From Pseudomonadota bacterium (GTDB lineage: Bacteria; Desulfobacterota; Desulfobacteria; Desulfobacterales; RPRI01), in contig JAHJQU010000133.1 of assembly GCA_018819005.1 (NCBI GenBank), positions 1 through 8,433 of the forward strand: a stretch of 8,433 nucleotides of DNA, given 5' to 3'. The notes under the pieces were generated by a model. The model did no database searches. It was not told where the DNA came from and saw only the letters and a program-made list of their open reading frames with translations. Shown piece by piece: positions 1 to 6,716 of this stretch. Positions within the stretch are counted from its first letter, which is position 1; every line of letters begins with the position of its first letter. A program made the translations under genes and the position numbers.

Positions 1-1
1 A

Positions 2-565
2 ATATCTTACATTAAAAGAATTCAGGAAGATTTGAAACTATACAGATTTCCTGTAAGATGGGTTCGGCCTGAAAAAATGCATCTTACCATAAAGTTTTTC
101 GGGGAGATTACGGAGTCTGATATAAAAAACATTGGGGCTGTAATGAACAATTGCGCAGGCAGTTATGCGCCTTTGTCTCTTTCAGCCAAAGGAGTTGGAG
201 TTTTTCCAAGTATAACGCGTCCCAGGATAATATGGGCAGGTATTTCCGGCGAAGCATCTTTGCTTTTTGCTCTCCGGAATGATCTTGAAAACAGATTTGG
301 GGAAATAGGTTTTAAAAGGGAAGACCGGCCGTTTAAGGGACATCTGACAATGGGGCGCTTCAGAGAAAGGGCGGATAGCGGGAAGCTGATTGAGGCTTTA
401 AGAAAAGTTCAGAGTTTTGAATCGGAAATATTTGTTGCCGGGAAGATCTATTTATATAAAAGCGACCTCAGGCCGGAAGGGCCGGTGTACACCGAGCTTT
501 TTAGCGCTCCTTTCAACAGGGATAAAAAAATCGGATCATCTCCAACAAGATTGGTGATTCAATGA
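2..565 (+). CDS. thpR: RNA 2',3'-cyclic phosphodiesterase (2H family, 2'-5' RNA ligase-like), 5' end outside window
   Basis: Member of the 2H phosphoesterase family (ThpR/LigT), cytoplasmic enzymes that hydrolyse RNA 2',3'-cyclic phosphates and can join 2'-5' tRNA halves in vitro. Both catalytic HxT motifs are visible: HLTI at 80-91 and HLTM at 341-352, the first preceded by the typical VRWVRPEKM stretch. The reading frame is open to the left edge; the residues before the first possible start (TTG at 32) read as the amphipathic helix ISYIKRIQEDLK expected before VRWVRPE in this family, so the true start lies upstream and only about 187 residues are present. The tail after YTELFSAPF is about 16 residues, slightly long, and the stop codon abuts a repeat element. 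ThpR genes are often found next to recA (sometimes with cinA) in related bacteria; that is from memory. Family assignment is secure, in vivo role is not. Confidence 0.92.
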   Translation: MSYIKRIQEDLKLYRFPVRWVRPEKMHLTIKFFGEITESDIKNIGAVMNNCAGSYAPLSLSAKGVGVFPSITRPRIIWAGISGEASLLFALRNDLENRFGEIGFKREDRPFKGHLTMGRFRERADSGKLIEALRKVQSFESEIFVAGKIYLYKSDLRPEGPVYTELFSAPFNRDKKIGSSPTRLVIQ

Positions 566-770
566 GGATTCAAGGGGTCAAGGATTCCAGGGTCCAAGTG
601 AAGTAATTAGGATATTCAAAGAAGAAAGCTTTTGGTGGGGCATTATATATAAAAAGGGCTTTTATGAATATTTTTTAGAGTATGAAAGAAGATGATAGGA
701 TTTGTATCGCGATAATAAAATCATTAAAAAATAAACACTTGAATCCTTGAACCCCGGAATCCTGGGACCC
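566..770. repeat. 205-bp intergenic element with inverted arms made of 8-nt units
   Basis: Two 35-bp arms (566-600 and 736-770) face each other across a 135-bp AT-rich centre. Each arm is four 8-nt units plus an inward GTG. On the + strand the left arm alternates A units (GGATTCAA and variant) with B units (GGGGTCAA and variant) in order ABAB; the right arm, read on the - strand, runs BABA, again ending in GTG. Aligned end to end the arms match at about 24 of 35 positions; shifted by one unit, 20 of 24 match. The element starts on the first base after the thpR stop codon and ends 16 bp before the recA ribosome-binding site. No open reading frame of note is inside. The layout fits a non-autonomous mobile or palindromic repeat, or a long RNA hairpin; no target-site duplication is evident. 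Function unknown. Confidence 0.75.
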
Positions 771-786
771 TGTTTATATACATAAG

Positions 787-794
787 AAGGAGGG
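787..794 (+). promoter_or_regulatory. recA ribosome-binding site
   Basis: AAGGAGGG ends 4 bp before the ATG at 799, close to a perfect Shine-Dalgarno match at short but workable spacing. It fixes the recA start and implies strong translation. It lies just right of the repeat element. Confidence 0.85.
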
Positions 795-798
795 AAAT

Positions 799-1827
799 AT
801 GAGTAATTCAGTCGATAAGGAAAAAGCGGTTGAGACTGCAATAGGTCAGATAGAACGTCAGTTTGGCAAGGGGGCGATAATGAAGCTTGGGAGCAGGCTG
901 GTTATCGATGTTCCGGTAATACCCACCGGATCACTTGCTCTGGACAGGGCGCTTGGTGTGGGCGGGATTCCGAGGGGAAGGGTTATAGAAGTTTTCGGGC
1001 CTGAATCATCAGGAAAGACGACTCTTACTTTAAATGTCATTGCTGAAGCACAGAATCTTGGGGGGATAGCGGCTTTTATTGATGCAGAGCACGCTCTTGA
1101 CACAGTCTATGCAAGGAAAATCGGTGTAAACTGCGATGAGCTTCTTGTGGCTCAACCCGATACAGGGGAACAGGCTCTTGAAATAGCAGATATGCTGGTC
1201 AGAAGTGGTGCTATAGATATTGTGGTGATTGATTCCGTTGCCGCTCTTGTTCCAAGGGCTGAAATTGAAGGTGAAATGGGCGATTCCCATATGGGACTTC
1301 AGGCAAGGCTCATGTCTCAGGCGATGAGAAAGCTGACAGGAACAATCGGAAAGACAATGACTTCCGTGATTTTTATAAATCAGATAAGAATGAAAATAGG
1401 AGTGTTTTTCGGAAATCCTGAGACAACTACAGGAGGAAACGCGCTTAAGTTCTATTCATCTGTAAGACTTGACATACGCAGAAACGCAGCTATCAAAGAT
1501 GGTCAGGAGGTGGTCGGAAACAGGACCAAAGTACGGGTTGTGAAAAACAAGATGGCTCCTCCGTTCAAGGAAGCCGAATTTGATATAATGTATGGCGAAG
1601 GAATATCGAAAATAGGTGATGCAATCGATATGGGTGCGGAAACAGGCATAATTGAGAAAAGCGGGGCATGGTATTCTTATAACGGAGAGAGAATAGGCCA
1701 GGGCCGTGAAAATGTGAAAAAGTTTTTAAAGGAAAATCCTGACATTTTTAACAGCCTCTATCCAAAAGTCAGAGAGGCGATGGGCCTCATTCCGGCGAAG
1801 GAAGAAAGCAGAGCGGAAAAAAACTAA
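799..1827 (+). CDS. recA: Recombinase A
   Basis: RecA is the cytoplasmic ATP-dependent strand-exchange protein and the co-protease that triggers LexA self-cleavage. The 342-residue product is near the usual 340-355. Visible in order: N-terminal helix (about 1-30), Walker A GPESSGKT (67-74), catalytic glutamate in IDAEHALD (E97), Walker [10 protein letters not shown] (142-150), DNA-binding loop L1 within [15 protein letters not shown] (152-166), and L2 within [20 protein letters not shown] (194-213). L2 has F where E. coli has M before FGNPE, a conservative change. The C-terminal tail is short and mixed in charge, so the strongly acidic autoregulatory tail of E. coli RecA is largely missing. 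The gene precedes alaS by 23 bp and probably shares its transcript. A weak LexA-like sequence lies at 770-783, but no convincing promoter was found in the upstream gap. No intein or frameshift. Confidence 0.98.
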   Translation: MSNSVDKEKAVETAIGQIERQFGKGAIMKLGSRLVIDVPVIPTGSLALDRALGVGGIPRGRVIEVFGPESSGKTTLTLNVIAEAQNLGGIAAFIDAEHALDTVYARKIGVNCDELLVAQPDTGEQALEIADMLVRSGAIDIVVIDSVAALVPRAEIEGEMGDSHMGLQARLMSQAMRKLTGTIGKTMTSVIFINQIRMKIGVFFGNPETTTGGNALKFYSSVRLDIRRNAAIKDGQEVVGNRTKVRVVKNKMAPPFKEAEFDIMYGEGISKIGDAIDMGAETGIIEKSGAWYSYNGERIGQGRENVKKFLKENPDIFNSLYPKVREAMGLIPAKEESRAEKN

Positions 1828-1850
1828 CGAAAACATATACGGAGCTACGA

Positions 1851-4478
1851 ATGACAGGCAGTGAAATTCGCGGGCGGTTTCTTGAATACTTTAAAAAGCA
1901 CGGTCATCATATAGTCAGAAGTTCATCCCTTGTTCCATCCGATGATCCGACTCTGTTATTTACAAATGCTGGAATGGTGCAGTTTAAGCGCACTTTCCTT
2001 GGCGAAGAGTCAAGGAGCTATGTCCGGGCGGTTACTTCCCAGAAATGTGTGCGCGCCGGGGGGAAACATAACGACCTTGAGAATGTCGGTTATACGGCAC
2101 GACACCATACTTTTTTTGAAATGCTGGGAAACTTTTCTTTCGGCGATTACTTTAAGGAAAAAGCTGTTGAATTTGCATGGGACCTCTTAGTAAACGGTTA
2201 TGGTCTTCCGGCAGATAAACTGTGGGCTTCAGTTTATCTTGATGATGATGAAGCGCACGGCATCTGGCACAACAATATCGGAATTCCGGAAGATAGGATA
2301 GTAAGATTTGGTGAGAAAGACAATTTCTGGTCGATGGGAGATACCGGCCCATGCGGCCCATGTTCCGAAATACTTATTGACAGGGGAGAGAAATATGGCT
2401 GCGGCAAGCCGGATTGCAAGGTCGGATGTGATTGTGACAGATATCTCGAAATATGGAACCTCGTCTTCATGCAGTTTAACCGTGATGTTTCCGGAAAAAT
2501 GACTCCACTTCCCAAGCCCAGCATTGATACAGGGATGGGGCTCGAGCGTATTGTCACAGTGATACAGAATGTAGATACCAACTACGATACCGATCTGATT
2601 ATTCCGATTATTGAAAAGACCGCGGAGCTTTCCGGAAAGCGGCTCGGAGAATCCGACGCCTCTGATATCGCCATGAAAGTTATTGCCGATCACAGCAGGG
2701 CAGCCGCATTTCTTATCTGTGACGGTATTCTCCCGTCAAATGAGGGGAGGGGGTATGTCCTTCGCCGGATAATGCGCAGGGCAATACGTTACGGGCGCAA
2801 TATTGGCCTTGTAAAGCCTTTCCTCCATGAAACATCCGGTGTTGTCATTAAAACCATGAAAGAAGCCTACCCCGAATTTGACGGAGCTGAAGCATTCATA
2901 ACAAATGTCATAATGAACGAGGAAATCCGGTTTTCCGAAACTCTTGATAATGGATTAAAGATTTTAAATGATACCCTTTCTGAAATCAAGGCGAAGGGCC
3001 AAAACACGGTTCCCGGTGATGTTATATTTAAACTGTATGACACCTTTGGTTTTCCTGTTGATATTGTGAGGGATGTTGTAAGAGATGAAAAACTCTTTCT
3101 CGATATGGACGGATTTAATGAAGCCATGGAGGTGCAGAGGGAAAAATCAAGATCTGTTGTTTCTTTTACAGGAATAAGCGAAGCATATAAAAATCTTTCG
3201 GCAAAAAGGCTGATACCGGAGTTTGTCGGATATGATAAGCTCTCATGCGATTCGAAGGTTCTCCTTATTGTTGAAAACGGAGAAGAAGTTGCCGAAGCGG
3301 AAACCGGCCGGAACATAGAAATTGTTGCCGAAGAGACCCCGTTTTACGGAGAATCGGGGGGGCAGTCCGGAGATGCAGGTCTTATAATGTCAAAAAACCT
3401 TGAGATATCTGTGTCCGATACAGTAAAGGATCCGACAGGAATAATAATTCACAGGGGTAAAGTCATTACCGGCACTGTAAGTAAAGGACAAATGGTGACT
3501 CTTGCTGTGGACAGCGAAAGACGCAGTGCGATAGCCCGGAACCATACCGCAACACACATATTACATTCTGTTTTAAGACAGGTTCTTGGCGACCATGTTA
3601 AACAGGCCGGATCTCTTGTAGCTCATGATAGGCTCCGTTTTGATTTTACACATTTTTCGCAGGTTGATTCCGAATCGCTTGATAAAATAGAAATTCTTGT
3701 AAATGAGAGAATCAGGGAAAACGTACCTTTATCCATAGAAGAGATGGAGGCTGACAGGGCTTTCAAATCTGGCGCAACAGCTCTTTTTGAAGAAAAATAT
3801 GGAGATGTTGTGAGGGTTATTTCTCTTGCCTCTTTCAGCAGGGAACTTTGCGGCGGGACTCATACCGACAGAACCGGGAATATAGGACTTTTTAAGATTA
3901 CCGGAGAATACAGCGTTGCGTCAGGAGTGAGAAGAATCGAAGCTTTAACCGGAGCCGTTGCGGTAGTTGAGATACAGCAGACAGCAACAATCCTCAATGA
4001 AACAGCGCGTCTTGTGAAGGAAAAGCCCGGTGCTTTGCTTCAAAGAGTTGAAAAACTGCTGTCCCAGCAGAAACTTCTCGAAAAAGAGCTTGAAAAGATG
4101 AAGTCAAAGGTTGCATCAGCTGCTACCGATGAAATAGATACGGATATTAAGTCGTTAAACGGTACCAGTGTTCTTGTGAAAAAAGTTACTGCAGAGACGC
4201 CTTCCGGAATGAGGGATCTTGCCGACAAATTCAGAGATAAGATCAAGTCAGGAATAATTGTCCTGGGAAGCGCTGCAGGATCAAAAGTTCTTCTTATTGT
4301 TGTTGTGACGAAAGACCTGACATCGAGATATCATGCCGGAAACATTGTCAAACAGGTTTCCTCCATAGTTGGTGGTGGTGGCGGAGGCAGACCCGATATG
4401 GCGCAGGCGGGCGGAAACATACCTGAAAAACTTGATGAGGCCCTTGCAAAGGCCTATGGAGTCATCAGCAGCTCATAG
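1851..4478 (+). CDS. alaS: Alanine--tRNA ligase
   Basis: Class II alanyl-tRNA synthetase, cytoplasmic, joining alanine to tRNA-Ala and clearing mischarged serine and glycine. The 875-residue length matches the full bacterial enzyme. Domains in order: catalytic core with motif 2 around HHTFFEMLGNFSFGDYFK (85-102) and motif 3 DTGMGLERI (226-234); tRNA-recognition helices; editing domain with the zinc ligands HTATH (H565, H569) and CGGTH (C667, H671); a predicted coiled coil near 745-775; and the C-terminal DHHA1/C-Ala domain with the glycine-rich signature GGGGGGRPDMAQAGG (841-855). A cysteine cluster at C184, C189, C193 and C195 is seen in many bacterial AlaRS. GGAG at 1841-1844 serves as ribosome-binding site. 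The gene follows recA closely, and its stop overlaps the convergent TPM gene. Nothing suggests a defect. Confidence 0.98.
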   Translation: MTGSEIRGRFLEYFKKHGHHIVRSSSLVPSDDPTLLFTNAGMVQFKRTFLGEESRSYVRAVTSQKCVRAGGKHNDLENVGYTARHHTFFEMLGNFSFGDYFKEKAVEFAWDLLVNGYGLPADKLWASVYLDDDEAHGIWHNNIGIPEDRIVRFGEKDNFWSMGDTGPCGPCSEILIDRGEKYGCGKPDCKVGCDCDRYLEIWNLVFMQFNRDVSGKMTPLPKPSIDTGMGLERIVTVIQNVDTNYDTDLIIPIIEKTAELSGKRLGESDASDIAMKVIADHSRAAAFLICDGILPSNEGRGYVLRRIMRRAIRYGRNIGLVKPFLHETSGVVIKTMKEAYPEFDGAEAFITNVIMNEEIRFSETLDNGLKILNDTLSEIKAKGQNTVPGDVIFKLYDTFGFPVDIVRDVVRDEKLFLDMDGFNEAMEVQREKSRSVVSFTGISEAYKNLSAKRLIPEFVGYDKLSCDSKVLLIVENGEEVAEAETGRNIEIVAEETPFYGESGGQSGDAGLIMSKNLEISVSDTVKDPTGIIIHRGKVITGTVSKGQMVTLAVDSERRSAIARNHTATHILHSVLRQVLGDHVKQAGSLVAHDRLRFDFTHFSQVDSESLDKIEILVNERIRENVPLSIEEMEADRAFKSGATALFEEKYGDVVRVISLASFSRELCGGTHTDRTGNIGLFKITGEYSVASGVRRIEALTGAVAVVEIQQTATILNETARLVKEKPGALLQRVEKLLSQQKLLEKELEKMKSKVASAATDEIDTDIKSLNGTSVLVKKVTAETPSGMRDLADKFRDKIKSGIIVLGSAAGSKVLLIVVVTKDLTSRYHAGNIVKQVSSIVGGGGGGRPDMAQAGGNIPEKLDEALAKAYGVISSS

Positions 4479-5183
4479 AATAACTTCATCTGTTAGCTCA
4501 TTAATATCGTCCTTTTTTACAGGAAAATATCCTGATACCTCTTCGCCGCATTTTGATATCGCCCGACATACGGATTTTCCGTATTCTTTTTTCTTAATTC
4601 CAGCAGAAAGATCCGAGGCGATTTCCCTCCAGAAATCAGGGGCTATTTTTGCATTTATGCCCCTGTCTCCGAGCATCCATACCCTGTGTTCAAGAAGTGA
4701 AATAAAAATGAGAATCCCGGTTTCATCTTTCGTTTTATATAATTCCTTTTCATAAAAAGCCCTGACAGCGCGTTCCCTGACAGTCTCTTCAATGCGTTTA
4801 CCCGATATGAAAAGAATTTTTATTTCGGGTAGTTTTGATAATATGAATTTAAAAACAAAGTACAGGATAAAAACCATCGGTATATAAGTCCAGATACCGG
4901 CATTTTTCGCGGCTTCAATAAAAAAATAATATGGAAAATTCAGATTACCGGATTCCCAGCCTGGTTCAAAGCCGAGGACTGATGATTTTATCAATTCAAA
5001 TAACAGCGAAAAAAAGCCGGAGAGGATAAAAGCCCCGAAAGTTTCGGCTTCAATGTACGAATCGCTGGAATCAAGAACCATTACTGCTATTTCGCCGGAA
5101 GTCGCTGCTTCAGCTTTCTTAATAGAATTTGCAATGTTTTCTTTCTCTTCCGGGCTGAAAAACTCTGATGCCTTAATTTTCAT
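4473..5183 (-). CDS. TPM-domain membrane protein, domain split by two membrane helices (COG3762-like)
   Basis: A 236-residue protein resembling the TPM-fold family that accompanies LemA and YgcG. The N-terminal part (SPEEKENIANSIKKAEAATS then GEIAVMVLDSSD, about 10-42) is the first half of a TPM domain. Two hydrophobic segments follow (about 48-66 and 97-115), and the second half resumes with RERAVRAFYEKELYKT and ETGILIFISLLEHRVWMLGD (about 137-173). There is no cleavable signal peptide. The ATG is preceded by AAGGAAA 8-9 bp upstream, 15 bp after the YgcG-type gene, so the two are probably co-transcribed and translationally coupled. Its last 6 bp overlap alaS on the other strand. TPM proteins have been linked to phosphatase activity in plants and to envelope roles in bacteria, but the biochemical function here is unknown. 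Confidence 0.82.
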   Translation of the reverse strand: MKIKASEFFSPEEKENIANSIKKAEAATSGEIAVMVLDSSDSYIEAETFGAFILSGFFSLLFELIKSSVLGFEPGWESGNLNFPYYFFIEAAKNAGIWTYIPMVFILYFVFKFILSKLPEIKILFISGKRIEETVRERAVRAFYEKELYKTKDETGILIFISLLEHRVWMLGDRGINAKIAPDFWREIASDLSAGIKKKEYGKSVCRAISKCGEEVSGYFPVKKDDINELTDEVIL

Positions 5184-5198
5184 TGATTTATTTCCTTT

Positions 5199-6059
5199 TT
5201 ACCAGCTTCCTGATGATCCGCCGCCTCCAAAACCGCCACCCCCGCCCGAAAAACCCCCGCCTGAAAAACCTCCACCTCCGAAACTCCCACCGCCAAAACC
5301 CCCGATTCCAGTTCCTCTCGAATAGGCTTTTCCTCCTCCTGCCGTAACGGCGCCGGCAAAAAGACCAAAGAAAAAACCGGCAAGAGCAATAAGACCCAGC
5401 AATAGTAAAGAAATGCCCGGAAAGGCAAACAGGGATATTATTGGAAGAAGAGCCGCTCCAGAGACTCCGCCGAGTATTTTTGAAAATCCGGATAAGGCAG
5501 CTGTAAAAACAAACAGAAAAATTATAAGCGAAAAGAAGGGGTTTGCCCCTTTTTTTTGAGGCCTGGTATCTGATCCTGATGAGGTATACTCACCATGAAC
5601 TACAGAAACGATGGCATTTACTCCAGCTTCGATGCCTCCATTGAAATCGCCTTCCCTGAATTTTGGAACAATTTCATATTGTATTATTCGCCCGGACAAT
5701 AGATCTGTCAGCTTCCCTTCAAGACCCCTGCCAACTTCGATCCTGATTTTGCGGTCATTTTTTGATATAAAAAGAATGGCTCCGTTGTCCTTATTCTTTT
5801 GCCCGATTTTCCATTCTTCAGCTACTTTTATTGAAAACTGCTCCAGAACTTCTCCCTCCAGTGAGGGGATGGTCAGCACAACAACCTGGGTCGAATCGCT
5901 GCTTTCAAGCGCAGACAGCGTCACTTCCAGTTTATTTTCGGTTTCAGGAGAGAGCACGGAAGCATAGTCATTTACCCTGCCTTTCAAGGCTGGAACGTCA
6001 AGCGCTCCGGCGTAGCACGGGAAAACTATAAAAATAAGTACGATAAACCAGTTTAGCAT
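5199..6059 (-). CDS. YgcG-type TPM-domain protein with Gly-rich C-terminus
   Basis: A 286-residue exported protein of the YgcG/TPM family (COG1512-like). Residues 1-19 look like a signal peptide ending near YAGALDVP. The TPM domain spans roughly 25-155, with typical stretches RVNDYASVLSPETENKLE, DNGAILFISKNDRKIRIEVG and GRGLEGKLTD. After a polar linker come hydrophobic segments (about 175-195 and 200-237), then a glycine/serine/phenylalanine tail (about 241-286) ending GSSGSW, as is usual for these proteins. The TPM domain is probably periplasmic. The gene starts 11 bp after lemA with no good Shine-Dalgarno at normal spacing, so translation likely depends on coupling to lemA. An A8 tract followed at once by a GC hairpin lies in the linker at K169-K170. 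Family role is envelope-associated and not biochemically defined. Confidence 0.85.
   Translation of the reverse strand: MLNWFIVLIFIVFPCYAGALDVPALKGRVNDYASVLSPETENKLEVTLSALESSDSTQVVVLTIPSLEGEVLEQFSIKVAEEWKIGQKNKDNGAILFISKNDRKIRIEVGRGLEGKLTDLLSGRIIQYEIVPKFREGDFNGGIEAGVNAIVSVVHGEYTSSGSDTRPQKKGANPFFSLIIFLFVFTAALSGFSKILGGVSGAALLPIISLFAFPGISLLLLGLIALAGFFFGLFAGAVTAGGGKAYSRGTGIGGFGGGSFGGGGFSGGGFSGGGGGFGGGGSSGSW
5205..5325 (-). repeat. Low-complexity Gly-rich coding tail of the YgcG-type gene
   Basis: Coding sequence for the tail with repeated GGGF and SGGGF units. At the DNA level it is an imperfect tandem of G-runs (minus strand) separated by TTTTC-like spacers. The opposite strand reads as a proline-rich frame, which is a mirror artefact. 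Such tracts may vary in length between strains. Confidence 0.7.
5536..5557 (+). terminator. Intrinsic-terminator-like hairpin, antisense inside the YgcG-type gene
   Basis: On the + strand, AAGGGG (5536-5541), loop TTTG, CCCCTT (5546-5551), then T through 5557, giving eight T in a row from 5550. This is the shape of a Rho-independent terminator for rightward transcription, although it sits in the coding sequence of a leftward gene. It could stop readthrough from alaS about 1.06 kb downstream of that gene. The stem is only 6 bp, two of them A-T pairs shared with the T-tract, and it may be a by-product of the codons for KKGANPF. Confidence 0.4.
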
Positions 6060-6070
6060 GAAATATATCT

Positions 6071-6670
6071 TTAATCCTTTTTGTCTGAAAAGCTCACTTT
6101 GGGGGCGGTTTTTGCCGCCTCTTCAGCCTTAAAAGGCTCTTTGCGCTCAAGATGGAGAAGGAGGGAATTGGTCAGAGAATTGGGGAAAATTCTAATGCTG
6201 GTGTTAAAATCCTGAACGGCTTTGTTATATCTGACTCTTGCCACGTTTATTCTGTTTTCAGTGCCTTCAAGCTGATTCTGCAAATCAAGAAAATTCTGAT
6301 TTGCCTTTAAATCAGGATATCTCTCAACAATAACCATAAGTCTCGAAAGAGCGCCTGAAAGCTCTCCCTGGGCCTGCTGAAATTTGCCGAATGTTTCAGG
6401 ATTGTTTACCATATCTTTTGAAATCTGTATGGATCCGGCCTTGGCCCTTGCTTCGACAACAGCCGTAAGTGTTTCCGCTTCGTGCTTTGCATAACCTTTA
6501 ACCGTTTCTACAAGGTTGGGTATCAGGTCAAGACGGCGCTGGTAGCTTGCCTCGACATCGCCCCATGCCGCAAAAACGGCCTCTTCATTTGCCTGCATCG
6601 TGTTGTATCCGCAACCGGTTAAAGCAAAAACAGATATTAATCCAAGCAATAAAATAAAATACTTTTTCAT
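6071..6670 (-). CDS. lemA: LemA family lipoprotein
   Basis: A 199-residue LemA-family protein. The N-terminus is a lipoprotein signal ([10 protein letters not shown], then lipobox LTGC with C20 as the lipidated residue), followed by the family signature [20 protein letters not shown] and the strongly conserved [19 protein letters not shown]. The rest is a predicted helical bundle ending in a Lys/Glu-rich tail. The protein should be anchored in the membrane with the helices in the periplasm. The start was placed at 6670 because GGAGGA lies 3 bp upstream and the signal peptide begins there; an in-frame ATG at 6745 would add 25 unlikely residues and overlap dapB. The gene lies 46 bp after dapB and 11 bp before the YgcG-type gene. 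LemA proteins commonly sit with TPM proteins; their biochemical role remains unclear. Confidence 0.93.
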   Translation of the reverse strand: MKKYFILLLGLISVFALTGCGYNTMQANEEAVFAAWGDVEASYQRRLDLIPNLVETVKGYAKHEAETLTAVVEARAKAGSIQISKDMVNNPETFGKFQQAQGELSGALSRLMVIVERYPDLKANQNFLDLQNQLEGTENRINVARVRYNKAVQDFNTSIRIFPNSLTNSLLLHLERKEPFKAEEAAKTAPKVSFSDKKD

Positions 6671-6673
6671 GTT

Positions 6674-6679
6674 TCCTCC
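6674..6679 (-). promoter_or_regulatory. lemA ribosome-binding site
   Basis: GGAGGA on the minus strand, 3 bp before the ATG at 6670. It decides the lemA start against the upstream in-frame ATG at 6745. A run of eight A (+ strand, 6690-6697) lies just upstream. Confidence 0.8.
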
Positions 6680-6716
6680 GAATTTGTGCAAAAAAAACCG
6701 CGGTATTAAAAAAATC

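Noticed and set aside
32..34. TTG as the start of thpR
   Set aside because: The frame is open to the left edge and the residues before the TTG fit the family's N-terminal helix, so the start lies outside the window.
566..770. CRISPR array or ordinary terminator
   Set aside because: Units are 8 nt and contiguous with no spacers, and the arms are inverted. The 135-bp centre and lack of a flanking T-tract do not fit an intrinsic terminator.
2400..2435. Cysteine cluster in AlaRS as a novel zinc site
   Set aside because: A similar cysteine-rich insert (C184, C189, C193, C195) is, from memory, common in bacterial AlaRS.
2229..2693. 154-codon open frame on the minus strand within alaS
   Set aside because: Lies wholly within a highly conserved alaS core, has no recognisable protein features, and other overlapping frames there are equally open.
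4369..4755. 128-codon open frame on the plus strand across the alaS/TPM junction
   Set aside because: Covers the end of alaS in another frame and is antisense to the TPM gene; no family likeness or ribosome-binding site.
5053..5325. Proline-rich open frame on the plus strand
   Set aside because: Its poly-Pro/Lys sequence is the mirror of the Gly-rich tail of the YgcG-type gene.
6104..6119. GGCGG/CCGCC hairpin near the end of lemA
   Set aside because: No T-tract follows on either strand; it encodes part of the lemA tail.
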